Assembly: GCF_008085905.1 (NCBI RefSeq)
Contig: NZ_VSFF01000013.1
Coordinates: 248,001 to 312,000, forward strand
Length of the DNA stretch: 64,000 nucleotides
Direction of reading: 5' to 3'
Origin: Actinomadura syzygii
GTDB taxonomy: Bacteria; Actinomycetota; Actinomycetes; Streptosporangiales; Streptosporangiaceae
Shown: positions 1-7,930 of the stretch, piece by piece
Numbering within the stretch: position 1 is the stretch's first letter
Layout of the letters: the number at the start of each line of letters is the position of its first letter
Translations under genes and position numbers: made by a program
Notes under the pieces: generated by a model
Seen by the model: only the letters and a program-made list of their open reading frames with translations
What the model was told of the DNA's origin: nothing
Databases searched by the model: none

Positions 1-419
1 CCGACTCCGCGATGGCCGTGCCGGAGCCGGAGCGCCCGTTCCGCTCCGCGCTCGCGCACGCCGCCTACGAGGAGGCCGGGATCGGGCCGGACGACCTGTC
101 GCTCGCCGAGGTGTACGACCTGTCCACGGCCCTCGAACTCGACTGGTACGAGGACATCGGCCTGTGCGAGCCCGGCCATGCCGAGGAGCTGCTGCGGTCG
201 GGCGCCACGACGCTCGGCGGGCGCGTCCCGGTGAACCCGAGCGGCGGGCTCGCGTCGTTCGGCGAGGCGATCCCGGCGCAGGCGATCGCGCAGGTCTGCG
301 AGCTGACCTGGCAGTTGCGCGGGCAGGCCGAGGGCCGCCAGGTCGAGGGCGCGCGGACGGGCATCGCCGTGAACCAGGGCCTGTTCGGGCACGGCTCGGC
401 GGTCATCGCCGTCCGCTAG
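1..419 (+). CDS. Lipid-transfer protein / thiolase-fold enzyme, C-terminal part (5' end outside window)
   Basis: Only the last 138 or so codons are present; the reading frame is open to the left edge, so the true start lies upstream. The residues match the C-terminal half of the thiolase superfamily SCP2/lipid-transfer (Ltp) branch: an AEVYDL segment, the conserved VPVNPSGGL loop, and a terminal GLFGHGSAV where thiolases carry the active-site histidine in GH. Known relatives (mycobacterial Ltp2-like proteins) act with DUF35 partners in retro-aldol or thiolytic cleavage of steroid side-chain CoA esters. Other genes of this type lie at 4796-6989, which supports the same pathway. I cannot tell from the C-terminus alone which Ltp subtype this is. 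Confidence 0.8.
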   Translation, partial: DSAMAVPEPERPFRSALAHAAYEEAGIGPDDLSLAEVYDLSTALELDWYEDIGLCEPGHAEELLRSGATTLGGRVPVNPSGGLASFGEAIPAQAIAQVCELTWQLRGQAEGRQVEGARTGIAVNQGLFGHGSAVIAVR

Positions 420-450
420 CCACCTGTACTAATAGCTACCTGGCGACCGG

Positions 451-2109
451 CTACTTGGCGGTGAACCCGTCGCAGCCGATGTAGAAGGCGTCGCCGTTCG
501 GACGGACGTGGAACCACACGATCGTCCAGATGCCCGGGAACAACGAGCCCGTCGCGCCCTGCGAACCGCGCCAGTTGAAGTCGTCCGGGTAGGTGAGGTC
601 CAGGCCGTTGCTGCCCGCCTCCTCACCCTCCGGATACAGGTGCGGCTTGCTGTAGGCCCAGTGGGGGCCGTCGCTGCCCGACAGCGACGGGTCGCGGACC
701 TCGGCGGCGATGTAGTAGCCGTTCGGCCGCTCGTACTTGATGCGCGCGCCGACCTTGACGGACTTCCCCGTGTACGGCACGCGCGGCGCCGAGACCTGGA
801 ACTGGGAGTAGATCTTCTTGTCCTCCTCCTGGGGCCTGATCGCGGGCAGGCAGGTGTTGTCCTTCGGGGAGAACTTCAGGCTCCAGTAGTCCTGGGTGGG
901 CTGCTTGACGAAGATCTCGTCCGGCGGCCGTCCGTCCGGGCCGGGCGTCCGGCCGCCCGCCGGGGAACTCGCGGGCGTCGTCGGCGAACCGCCGCCCCGG
1001 ACGCCCTGACCGGCCTGGGCCCCCTGCCCGCCCTGCCCTCCGCCGTCACCGCCGGCCGCGCCGTTCTGCCCGCTCGAGTCCCCGTCGTTGAAGACGGCCC
1101 GCGCGGCGAACGCGCCGCCGAGGACGACCGCGACCACCCCGGCGCTCGCCGCGATGACGGCGGCGCGGGAGCGCAGGCCCGTCCCGCCCGTGACGGTCGT
1201 CCTGGTGCGCTCCGGCGGGACGAGCCCGGACGTCGCCGCGTCCGCGACGCTGACCGGCGCCGGCCGCGGCGGGCCGACGAACCGCCGGTAGTCGGGGTCG
1301 TCCGCGATCGCGACCGTGGACGCGGCCATCTCCAGCAGCCGGTCCAGCGTGATCCGGGCGCCGGGGTCCTTCTCCGCGCAGAGCCGGACCAGCTCCGCCA
1401 CCCGCGGGTCGGCCCCGTCGAGGTCGATCTCTCCGCTCAGCGTGCGATGGATGATCGCCTCGATGCGTCCGCCGCCGAACGGCGGGCGTCCGGTGGCGGC
1501 GTAGGCGATGGTCCCGGCGAGGGAGAACACGTCCGACGCGGGCACCGGCTCCTGCTCCCGGACGACCTCCGGCGCGACGTAGCCGGGCGTGCCGTTCCAC
1601 GCGCCCGTCTGGGTGATCTGTGTCTGCCCCTCGCCGCGCGCGATGCCGAAGTCGATCAGGCGCGGGCCGTCCGGGGCGAGGATCACGTTGCCGGGCTTGA
1701 GGTCGCGGTGCTGGACGCCCTGCCCGTGGATCTCCAGCAGCCCCTGGGCGAGGGCGGCGAGCAGCCGCAGGCAGGTGTCCGGCGGCAGCGGCCCGTGCTC
1801 GGCGACGGCCTGCCGGAGCGTCGGTCCGGGGACGTACTCGGTGGCGAGCCAGTACGGCGGCGCGTCCAGCCCGGCGCCGACCATCGCGGCCGCGAACCGG
1901 CTGCGGACCCGCTCGGCGGTCGCGACCTCGCGGCGGAAGCGGGCGAGCGCCTGCGGGCCCTCGAAGCCCTCCCGGATGACCTTCAGCGCGATGTGCCGTC
2001 CGCCGCCGGTCAGCCCCAGGTACACCTGGCCCATGCCGCCCGCGCCGATGCGCGCGATGAGGGGGTAGCCGCCGATCTCCGCGGGGTCTTCTGGACGCAG
2101 TGGTTCCAC
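451..2109 (-). CDS. Membrane-anchored serine/threonine protein kinase
   Basis: A Hanks-type kinase of about 552 residues. From the GTG at 2109 the glycine loop GAGGMGQV is at residues 22-29, the ATP lysine at K43, the catalytic HRDLKPGN with D136, and DFG with D153, followed by an APE-type GYVAPE motif, so it should be active. A proline/threonine linker leads to one transmembrane helix near residue 320, a Gly/Gln-rich low-complexity stretch, and an extracytoplasmic domain of about 150 residues with two cysteines that I do not recognise as PASTA. The GTG at 2109 gives the usual N-terminus (MEPLRPEDP) and has AGAGGA upstream, although 12 bases away; the GTG at 2130 has no ribosome site. It converges on the thiolase end at 419 and probably senses an extracellular signal. 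Confidence 0.9.
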   Translation of the reverse strand: MEPLRPEDPAEIGGYPLIARIGAGGMGQVYLGLTGGGRHIALKVIREGFEGPQALARFRREVATAERVRSRFAAAMVGAGLDAPPYWLATEYVPGPTLRQAVAEHGPLPPDTCLRLLAALAQGLLEIHGQGVQHRDLKPGNVILAPDGPRLIDFGIARGEGQTQITQTGAWNGTPGYVAPEVVREQEPVPASDVFSLAGTIAYAATGRPPFGGGRIEAIIHRTLSGEIDLDGADPRVAELVRLCAEKDPGARITLDRLLEMAASTVAIADDPDYRRFVGPPRPAPVSVADAATSGLVPPERTRTTVTGGTGLRSRAAVIAASAGVVAVVLGGAFAARAVFNDGDSSGQNGAAGGDGGGQGGQGAQAGQGVRGGGSPTTPASSPAGGRTPGPDGRPPDEIFVKQPTQDYWSLKFSPKDNTCLPAIRPQEEDKKIYSQFQVSAPRVPYTGKSVKVGARIKYERPNGYYIAAEVRDPSLSGSDGPHWAYSKPHLYPEGEEAGSNGLDLTYPDDFNWRGSQGATGSLFPGIWTIVWFHVRPNGDAFYIGCDGFTAK

Positions 2110-2330
2110 GTCGGAAAGCCGTCCTCTCACCGGGGGATGCCGCGCATGATTTCATTTCCGGCCGCCTCACGGCCACCCGTGACGCCCCGGTCCGACCCGA
2201 CTGTCCGAAATAGGGCGATGTGACCGAAATCACCGCCTCTAACCCGTGTGACCTGCGGCGGAGCGGTGAGCGTGGTAGGTGTCACCGTCCGAGCGGATCC
2301 CGCGAAGCCTCCGGATGGGGTTGAGCCCGC

Positions 2331-2343
2331 ACTGACTGTCAGT
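2331..2343. promoter_or_regulatory. Palindrome, possible TetR-type operator
   Basis: ACTGACTGTCAGT is a perfect 13-base palindrome (6-base arms around one T) in the gene-free stretch upstream of the kinase. Short palindromes of this design are typical TetR-family operators, but no TetR gene is adjacent, so the role is inferred. Confidence 0.35.
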
Positions 2344-2386
2344 CCGGGTCTGGGAGGCGGGGATCGACCACGCCCCGGCGGCTGAC

Positions 2387-2435
2387 TCCGGGGACGGCCG
2401 CCGCGGCCGGGGGGACCGCCGCTGCCGTCCCCGGA
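2387..2435. terminator. Hairpin, possible terminator for the MarR gene
   Basis: An 11-base perfect stem (TCCGGGGACGG at 2387-2397 pairing with 2425-2435) encloses a GC-rich loop of 27 bases. It lies about 210 bases downstream of the MarR stop on the minus strand, without a T tract. Terminator function is an inference. Confidence 0.35.
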
Positions 2436-2444
2436 CTGTATCTA

Positions 2445-2466
2445 TCCAGGGGGGCGACCCCCTGGA
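2445..2466. terminator. Strong short hairpin with GCGA tetraloop
   Basis: TCCAGGGGG and CCCCCTGGA form a perfect 9-base stem around GCGA, a GNRA-type loop on the plus strand. It sits 180 bases past the MarR stop codon and could end that transcript; GC-rich hairpins without a T run are common actinomycete terminators. It may also be a dispersed repeat. Confidence 0.45.
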
Positions 2467-2647
2467 ACCCCCGTTGCGGCGCAGGCGATCCTCGCGTCGC
2501 CCTTGCGGTCTGTCTTGCCTGTGGCGGGTGTGCGGGCGTCGCTGCGGTCGTCTGCGCCGGCGGGTCGGGCGGCCTCCGGCGCTGGGGCGCCTCCGGCCGC
2601 CCGACCCGTGGCGGTGGTTGCTCTTCGCCGTGGCGCGTGGTTGGCGT

Positions 2648-3154
2648 TTACGGGAGTTTGCGGATTTCTTCTATTACCGCTGGCATTACTTCGTTGTTGT
2701 GGCGGATCCAGTCGAGGAGGACTGCGATCTGGTCGTCCGTGTAGGTTTCCAGGCGGTCGCGGAAGGCTCTCGCTATCGGCTCGAAGTAGCGGCCGAACTG
2801 GGCGACGTTCTCCTCCACCAGCTCGACGATCACGCGGCGGCGGTCGTCGGGGTCGCGGGTGCGGCGGACGTACCCGGCGCGCTCCAGCCGGTCGATGACG
2901 GCGGTGATCGCGCCGCCGGTGGTGATGCCCATGAGCTGGGCGAGCTGCCCCGGCGTCTGCGGGCCGTCGAGCGTCAGGGCGTTGACGCACTGCGCGTCGG
3001 TGACGTTCATGCCCGCCTTGCTCGCGGTGGCATGGTGCAGCAGCACCGTGAACATCGTGCTGCGCTGCATCGCCATCCGCAGCTCGCCCGCCATCCGCTC
3101 GCGTTCCGGGGTCGACACGCCCTGTGCCCTCACTTTTCTCTCATGACGAGACAC
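2648..3154 (-). CDS. MarR-family transcriptional regulator
   Basis: A 168-residue winged-helix protein with the MarR layout: an N-terminal dimerisation helix, the helix-turn-helix at about residues 70-95 (LDGPQTPGQLAQLMGITTGGAITAVI), and the wing RRTRDPDDRRRVIVEL, where the DxRxR signature is clear. A C-terminal helical pair completes the fold. It is the last of a leftward series after the acyl-CoA ligase at 3186, from which it is separated by 31 bases containing a small inverted repeat (TCTCC-ACG-GGAGA at 3171-3183) that might be its own operator. The GTG at 3154 is used here; the GTG at 3133 has a better placed GAGAGA and is a real alternative. A local regulator of the fatty-acid/steroid genes is plausible. 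Confidence 0.88.
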   Translation of the reverse strand: MSRHERKVRAQGVSTPERERMAGELRMAMQRSTMFTVLLHHATASKAGMNVTDAQCVNALTLDGPQTPGQLAQLMGITTGGAITAVIDRLERAGYVRRTRDPDDRRRVIVELVEENVAQFGRYFEPIARAFRDRLETYTDDQIAVLLDWIRHNNEVMPAVIEEIRKLP

Positions 3155-3185
3155 TCATTTCAAGAGCGACTCTCCACGGGAGATT

Positions 3186-4784
3186 CTAGTGCGCGGGGCC
3201 GGGGCGGGGCCAGGTGGGGCTCTCCTCGGCGATCCGCTTCGCCCAGTGGTAGTCGGCCTTACCCGCGGGCGACCGCTTCATCTCCGCGACGAAGGCGTAC
3301 ACGCGCGGCACCTTGTAGCCGGACAGCTCCTTGCGGCAGTGCGCGTCCAGGTCCTCGGCGGATGGTGCCTTTTCTGATGGCTGGACGACCGCCGCGACCT
3401 TGTTGCCCCAGCGTTCGTCCGGGACGCCCGTCACGACCGCGTCGTATACGCCGGGGTGGCCCTTGAGGACGGCCTCGACCTCCTCCGGGAACACCTTTTC
3501 GCCACCGGTGTTGATCGCCTGCGAGCCGCGGCCGTAGACGGCTATCGACCCGTCCTCCTCGACGGTGGCGATGTCGCCGGTGAGGAGCCAGCGGCGGCCG
3601 TCCACGACCGGGAACGTCCTCGCGGTCTTCTCCGGGTCGTTGTAGTAGCCGAGCGCGATGTGCCCTGTGCGGGCGACCTGGCCGATGACGCCGGAACCCG
3701 GCTCGACCGGGCGGAGCGTGTCGTCCAGGACGGTGACGTCGTTGACATCTGGCGCGAATCGCAGGCCCTTCTCGGGGGTGGACCCGGCGACCGCCTCGGC
3801 CGTCGAGCCGGACTCGGTCGAGCCGAACCGGTCCAGGATCATCGTGTTCGGGAGGAGCGCCTGGACGCGGTCGCGGACCGTACCGGTGAAGATCGCGCCG
3901 GTCGAGACGAAGGCGAAGAGGGACGAGGTGTCGTAGCGCGTGCGGGCCAGCTCGTCCGCCATCGGGATCGCCATCGCGTCGCCGGTGATCGTCAGCGAGT
4001 TGACCTTCTCGCGCTCGATCGTCCGCCACACGTCGGCGGCGTCGAACTTGCGGGTGTAGACGAGCGTCGCGCCCATGAACCAGGCGATCCACGACGCGAC
4101 CTGCGCCGCGCCGTGCATCAGCGGCGGGACGGGCATCATCGTCAGGGGGCCGCCGGTCCTGGCCATCTCGACGATGTCCTCGGGCTTCGCCGGGCGTGGG
4201 AGCGTCGGGTTCCAGAACGCGAAAAGGATCTCCTCGGTCGTCCACATGACGCCCTTCGGCATGCCCGTCGTTCCGCCGGTGTAGATGATGTAGCGGTCGG
4301 TGGCGGAGCGCTTTGGAAGGCCGTCGCGGGTGTTGGCCGCGGTTTTCAGGGCCTCGTCGTAGGCGATCGCTTGTCGGAGGGTTGGGGTGCCGCCTACGGC
4401 TATGAGGTGTTTCAGGGCGGGTGCGTCTGGGACGGTCGCGGCTACCCGGTCCTCGAACTCGACGTCGTAGAGCAGTGCCACGCTGTCGGAGTCGCGGTAC
4501 ACGTAGAGCAGTTCGCTCTCCACGTACCTGTAGTTGACGTTGATGGGAACGGCCCTGATTTTTAGTGTGGCAATCAGCGCGGCCGCGTATTCGACGCCGT
4601 TGTAGAGCTGGACGGCGACGTGCTCCCCCGGACGGACGCCCGCGTCCATCAGGTGGTGGGCGAGGCGGTTGGCGTGCTCGTCCAGCTCCGCGTAGGTGAG
4701 CCGCCGGTCGCCGCAGGCCAGCGCCACGCGCTCGGCGATGGCGTCCGCGACTCCCTCGAACAGGTCAGCGTGGTTGTACTCCAT
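3186..4784 (-). CDS. Acyl-CoA synthetase (fatty-acid-CoA ligase, FadD type)
   Basis: A 532-residue member of the ANL adenylating superfamily. The A3 phosphate-binding motif is visible as IYTGGTTGMPKGV near residue 168, the A5-like FGSTE motif in the middle, the A8 hinge GEKVFPEEVE region (INTGGEKVFPEEVE) near residue 440, and the A10 lysine in SPAGKADY near the C-terminus. It converts a carboxylic acid, ATP and CoA to acyl-CoA via acyl-AMP. The ATG at 4784 follows GAGGGGG by 7 bases and sits 11 bases after the stop of the thiolase-like gene, so it belongs to the same operon. A long in-frame extension upstream of this ATG is merely antisense to that gene. Substrate is probably a steroid side chain or fatty acid; not determinable here. 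Confidence 0.9.
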   Translation of the reverse strand: MEYNHADLFEGVADAIAERVALACGDRRLTYAELDEHANRLAHHLMDAGVRPGEHVAVQLYNGVEYAAALIATLKIRAVPINVNYRYVESELLYVYRDSDSVALLYDVEFEDRVAATVPDAPALKHLIAVGGTPTLRQAIAYDEALKTAANTRDGLPKRSATDRYIIYTGGTTGMPKGVMWTTEEILFAFWNPTLPRPAKPEDIVEMARTGGPLTMMPVPPLMHGAAQVASWIAWFMGATLVYTRKFDAADVWRTIEREKVNSLTITGDAMAIPMADELARTRYDTSSLFAFVSTGAIFTGTVRDRVQALLPNTMILDRFGSTESGSTAEAVAGSTPEKGLRFAPDVNDVTVLDDTLRPVEPGSGVIGQVARTGHIALGYYNDPEKTARTFPVVDGRRWLLTGDIATVEEDGSIAVYGRGSQAINTGGEKVFPEEVEAVLKGHPGVYDAVVTGVPDERWGNKVAAVVQPSEKAPSAEDLDAHCRKELSGYKVPRVYAFVAEMKRSPAGKADYHWAKRIAEESPTWPRPGPAH

Positions 4785-4795
4785 CGGGCGCCCCC

Positions 4796-5953
4796 TCAGG
4801 GCTTGTCGCTGCCGACGATCCACATCGCGAAGAACTGGGCGCCGCCGCCGTAGGCGTGGCCGAGCGCGCGGCGGGCGCCGTCCACCTGGTGGTCGCCCGC
4901 CAGGCCGCGCACCTGGAGGGCCGCCTCGGCGAACCGGATCATCCCGGACGCGCCGATCGGGTTGGACGACAGCACGCCGCCGGACGGGTTCCACGGGATG
5001 TCGCCGTCCAGCGCCGTCGCGCCCGCCTCGGTGAGCTTCCAGCCCTCGTGCTCGCCGCAGAACCCGAGGTTTTCCAGCCACATCGGCTCGTACCAGGAGA
5101 AGGGGACGTACACCTCGGCGCAGTCGAGTTCGCGGCGCGGGTCGCTGATCCCGGCCTGCCGGTACACGTCGGCCGCCGCGTCCTTGCCGCCCTGCGGGCT
5201 GACGGAGTCGCGTCCGGCGAACATCATCGGCTCGGAGCGCATCGACGTCCCGTGCACCCAGGCCGGTTTCGCCGGGGCCTTCCTCGCCGCGTCCTCCGAG
5301 GCCAGGACCATCGCGCAGGCGCCGTCCGAGGACGGGCACGTCTCCAGGTAGCGGATCGGCTCCCACAGCATCGGCGTCGACTCGACCATCTCGCGGGAGA
5401 TGCCGGGGATCTTCAGGTGCGCGTACGGGTTCCTGAGCGCGTTCTCCCGGTCCTTGACGGCGACGAGCGTGCCGATGTGGTCGGGCGCGCCCGACCGGCG
5501 CATGTAGGCCCGGATGTGGGGGGCGAAGTAGCCGCCCGCGCCCACGACCAGCGACGTCGTGAACGGCGAATTGACGGTGAGCGCCCACGTCGCGTTCGAC
5601 TCCGACTGCTTCTCCCACGCGATCGTGAGGACGCGCTCGTGCACCCCGCCCTGGATCAGCCCCGCCGCGACGATCGCCGTCGACCCGCCGACCGACCCGG
5701 CCGTGTGCACCCGCATGATCGGTTTCCCGGCGGCGCCGAGCGCGTCCGCGAGGAACGTCTCCGGCATCATCACGCCCTCGAACAGGTCGGGCGCCTTGCC
5801 GACCACGACGGCGTCGATGTCCTTCCAGGTCAGCCCGGCGTCGTCGAGGGCGCGGCGGGCCGCCTCGCGGAGCAGCCCGGCCATCGACACGTCCAGCCGC
5901 TTCGACTTGTAGGCCGTCTGCCCGACGCCGATGATCGCGCAACGCTCACCCAT
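4796..5953 (-). CDS. Thiolase-like lipid-transfer protein (Ltp3-like)
   Basis: A 385-residue thiolase-fold protein. The N-terminus CAIIGVGQTAY is the usual start of Ltp/SCP2 thiolases; the loop WNPSGGVLSSNPIGASG and the terminal GHAYGGGAQ are conserved C-terminal motifs. At the position of the nucleophilic cysteine of biosynthetic thiolases it reads HTAGSVGGST, so a serine appears instead, as in other Ltp-type proteins. Its order next to an Ltp4-like gene and a DUF35 gene matches the mycobacterial Rv3521-ltp4-ltp3 block used in cholesterol side-chain degradation. The stop lies 11 bases from the next start and its first 8 bases overlap the gene at 5946, so translation is probably coupled. Confidence 0.88.
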   Translation of the reverse strand: MGERCAIIGVGQTAYKSKRLDVSMAGLLREAARRALDDAGLTWKDIDAVVVGKAPDLFEGVMMPETFLADALGAAGKPIMRVHTAGSVGGSTAIVAAGLIQGGVHERVLTIAWEKQSESNATWALTVNSPFTTSLVVGAGGYFAPHIRAYMRRSGAPDHIGTLVAVKDRENALRNPYAHLKIPGISREMVESTPMLWEPIRYLETCPSSDGACAMVLASEDAARKAPAKPAWVHGTSMRSEPMMFAGRDSVSPQGGKDAAADVYRQAGISDPRRELDCAEVYVPFSWYEPMWLENLGFCGEHEGWKLTEAGATALDGDIPWNPSGGVLSSNPIGASGMIRFAEAALQVRGLAGDHQVDGARRALGHAYGGGAQFFAMWIVGSDKP

Positions 5954-6989
5954 GGTCTTCTCCCGACAGCACGCAGACGAGGTTCTGCTGGAGGCAGGGG
6001 CCGGACGAGGCGTGCCCGAGCGTTCTCGTCGCCGTCCCGTCGTGGATCCGGGACGCCGCCTCCCCGATCCGGATCAGACCGGCCGCCATCATCGGGTTCG
6101 CGGACAGCGCGCCGCCGGACGGGTTGACGGCGACCTCGCCGCCGTCGAGGCCGAGGGCCTCTTTGAGGATCAGCTCCTCGTGGCTGAACTGCGCGTGCAG
6201 TTCGGCGACCTCGACGCCCGCCGCGCCCGCCTTCTCGCCCGCGATCCGCGCCGACTCCGAGCGGGTCAGGTCGCGGACGCCCGGCGAGTGCGGCTCGGTG
6301 CGATGGTCGATCCCGGTGATCCAGGCGGGACGTTCGCACAGCTCACGCGCCTTGTCCCCGGACGCGAGGACGATCGCCGCCGCCCCGTCGGTGATGGGCG
6401 CGACATCGTACGGGCGCAGCGGGGCGACGTCGTATTCGTCGCCTTCGGGCTCCGGCAGATGGAGGGCGAAAGGGTTGTCGCGCCCGGCTTGGCGTGAACG
6501 CGCCGCGACCGCGCGCAGATCGTCCTCGGTGGTGCCCGACCTTTCGAGGTAGGCGCGGGCCTGGAGCGCGGCGAGCGATACCGCGTCGATTCCGAGTGGC
6601 GCTAGGTGGTACGGGTCGAGCTGCTGTGTGAGGATCGTGCGCAGATCTCCTTGGGACGATTTCCCGAACCCGTAGACGAGCGCTGTGTCGATGTCGCCGT
6701 GCAGCAGTCTGACCCATGCCTCGTACAGGGCCCAGGCGGCGTCCATTTCGACGTGGCTTTCCGAGATCGGCGGCCAGGCGCCGACCGCGTCCAATGCCGA
6801 GACGAAGGAGAACGGCGCCCCGGCGAGGTAGTCGCACGAGCCGGAGCAGGTGAAGCCGAACTGCTTGAGGCCGGTCTTTTGTTTTACTTCGGTGATGATT
6901 GGGGCGAGCATCTCGATCTCGGCGAGGCCCTCGTCCTCGGCGCTGTGCCGGGTCTGCGCGAACGCGATCACGGCGATCTCGCGCGTCAT
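5946..6989 (-). CDS. Thiolase-like lipid-transfer protein (Ltp4-like)
   Basis: A 347-residue thiolase-superfamily protein starting MTREIAVIAFAQT. Conserved features are the cysteine/serine region FTCSGSCDYLAG near residue 48, the VAVNPSGGALSANP loop near residue 295 and the C-terminal GHASSGPC, where the histidine and cysteine of the thiolase active site would sit. It is a second, divergent thiolase-fold subunit beside the one at 4796; paired Ltp proteins with a DUF35 subunit are known to form complexes acting on steroid-CoA substrates. The ATG at 6989 overlaps the stop of the upstream DUF35 gene as ATGA, and the 3' end overlaps the next gene by 8 bases. An in-frame extension to 7352 is rejected because it is antisense-like and lies inside the DUF35 gene. 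Confidence 0.88.
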   Translation of the reverse strand: MTREIAVIAFAQTRHSAEDEGLAEIEMLAPIITEVKQKTGLKQFGFTCSGSCDYLAGAPFSFVSALDAVGAWPPISESHVEMDAAWALYEAWVRLLHGDIDTALVYGFGKSSQGDLRTILTQQLDPYHLAPLGIDAVSLAALQARAYLERSGTTEDDLRAVAARSRQAGRDNPFALHLPEPEGDEYDVAPLRPYDVAPITDGAAAIVLASGDKARELCERPAWITGIDHRTEPHSPGVRDLTRSESARIAGEKAGAAGVEVAELHAQFSHEELILKEALGLDGGEVAVNPSGGALSANPMMAAGLIRIGEAASRIHDGTATRTLGHASSGPCLQQNLVCVLSGEDHG

Positions 6990-7930
6990 GTGTAATCCTT
7001 GATTTCGTCGAAGGGGACGTCTGGCTCGTCGAGCGGCTCGAACCATTTGATGTTGCCCATGCTCGGCTCCCATTCCTCGCGTGGACGCCACGCCGCCTTC
7101 ACCCGCATGCCCATCCGCACCTGGTCCGCCGGAATTCCCGCGACGAGCGTGAGCATCGTCAGGCCCGCGCCGTCCAGCAGCACGTAGGCGGACACGAAAG
7201 GCACCTCGGGCGCACGCGGATCGGGAATGTTGTTGACCGCGAACGTGGTGACGGTGCCGGTGTCGGGCAGTTCCACCTCTTCCGTCGTCGGGACGCCGTC
7301 GCGCGGGCACAGCCCCTTCATCGGGACGATGACCTGCTCGCACACCGGGCACCTATGGCCCAGGATCTTCCCCTGCGAAATGCCCTCAAGGAAACGCTGG
7401 AGTGCCTTCCCGCCTTTCAGTGAGTACTCCAGGCGCGTCGGCGCGTTCACCATCGTGACCTCGGGCTGGAAGCATTCGATGTCGCCGATTCCGCCATTGC
7501 GTTCGGCGCGCCATCGGGGGCGCACGCGCATTCCGGTCTTGAGGAAACGCGGTGGTTTCGCGCCCTCCTCGAAGACGCCGACGTCGAGCGCGTGCAGCAG
7601 TGCGGTGTCGGCGCCGTCCGGCCGGACGAGCGCCCACGCGAACGGGCGGTCCAGCGGATGCCCCTTCGCCGGGCGCGGCACCCACGACCACGTCGTGACC
7701 GTCCCGGCCGGGCCGACCTCGACGAACTCGCCGGTCACGTCCTCGCCGGTGTCCGGGTCGTGCTCGGACGGCGGGACGAGCACCCGGCCCTCCGCCGTCC
7801 GGACGCCGACCAGCCGCCCGTCGCGCAGCTCGCTGAGGAACCGTCCGACCACCGGGCCGACCGAGCGCGTGTAACCGCCCGGGAATTCCAGGACGTGATT
7901 CGGCTCAGATCGCCCCGTGCTAGATGGCAC
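6986..7930 (-). CDS. Tandem DUF35 (zinc ribbon/OB-fold) acyl-CoA-associated protein
   Basis: A 314-residue protein built from two DUF35-like halves. The first half (about residues 20-140) has the rubredoxin-like helix and OB-fold but no cysteines; the second (about 180-300) has a zinc ribbon with CPVC and CPRD, the fourth ligand being Asp as often seen in this family, then an OB-fold ending GMRVKAAWRP. DUF35 proteins bind acyl-CoA and form complexes with Ltp thiolase-fold enzymes, for example in the aldolase step of cholesterol side-chain removal. It starts at a GTG with GGAAGGA upstream, overlaps the preceding ligase by 11 bases and the following Ltp gene by 4, so all are co-translated. Confidence 0.88.
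   Translation of the reverse strand: MPSSTGRSEPNHVLEFPGGYTRSVGPVVGRFLSELRDGRLVGVRTAEGRVLVPPSEHDPDTGEDVTGEFVEVGPAGTVTTWSWVPRPAKGHPLDRPFAWALVRPDGADTALLHALDVGVFEEGAKPPRFLKTGMRVRPRWRAERNGGIGDIECFQPEVTMVNAPTRLEYSLKGGKALQRFLEGISQGKILGHRCPVCEQVIVPMKGLCPRDGVPTTEEVELPDTGTVTTFAVNNIPDPRAPEVPFVSAYVLLDGAGLTMLTLVAGIPADQVRMGMRVKAAWRPREEWEPSMGNIKWFEPLDEPDVPFDEIKDYT

Larger units (their letters stand above)
2131..2647. other. Gene-free stretch between kinase and MarR gene
   Basis: About 500 bases without a convincing gene. It holds the kinase promoter region, the palindrome at 2331 and the two hairpins at 2387 and 2445. Open frames on both strands across 2442-2990 read as arginine-rich shadows and overlap the MarR gene. 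Confidence 0.6.

Noticed and set aside
3186..5942. A 918-codon frame on the minus strand spanning the acyl-CoA ligase and the thiolase-like gene.
   Set aside because: Only the part after the ATG at 4784 reads as a protein; the first 386 codons are Arg/Gly-rich and lie in another frame of the real thiolase gene.
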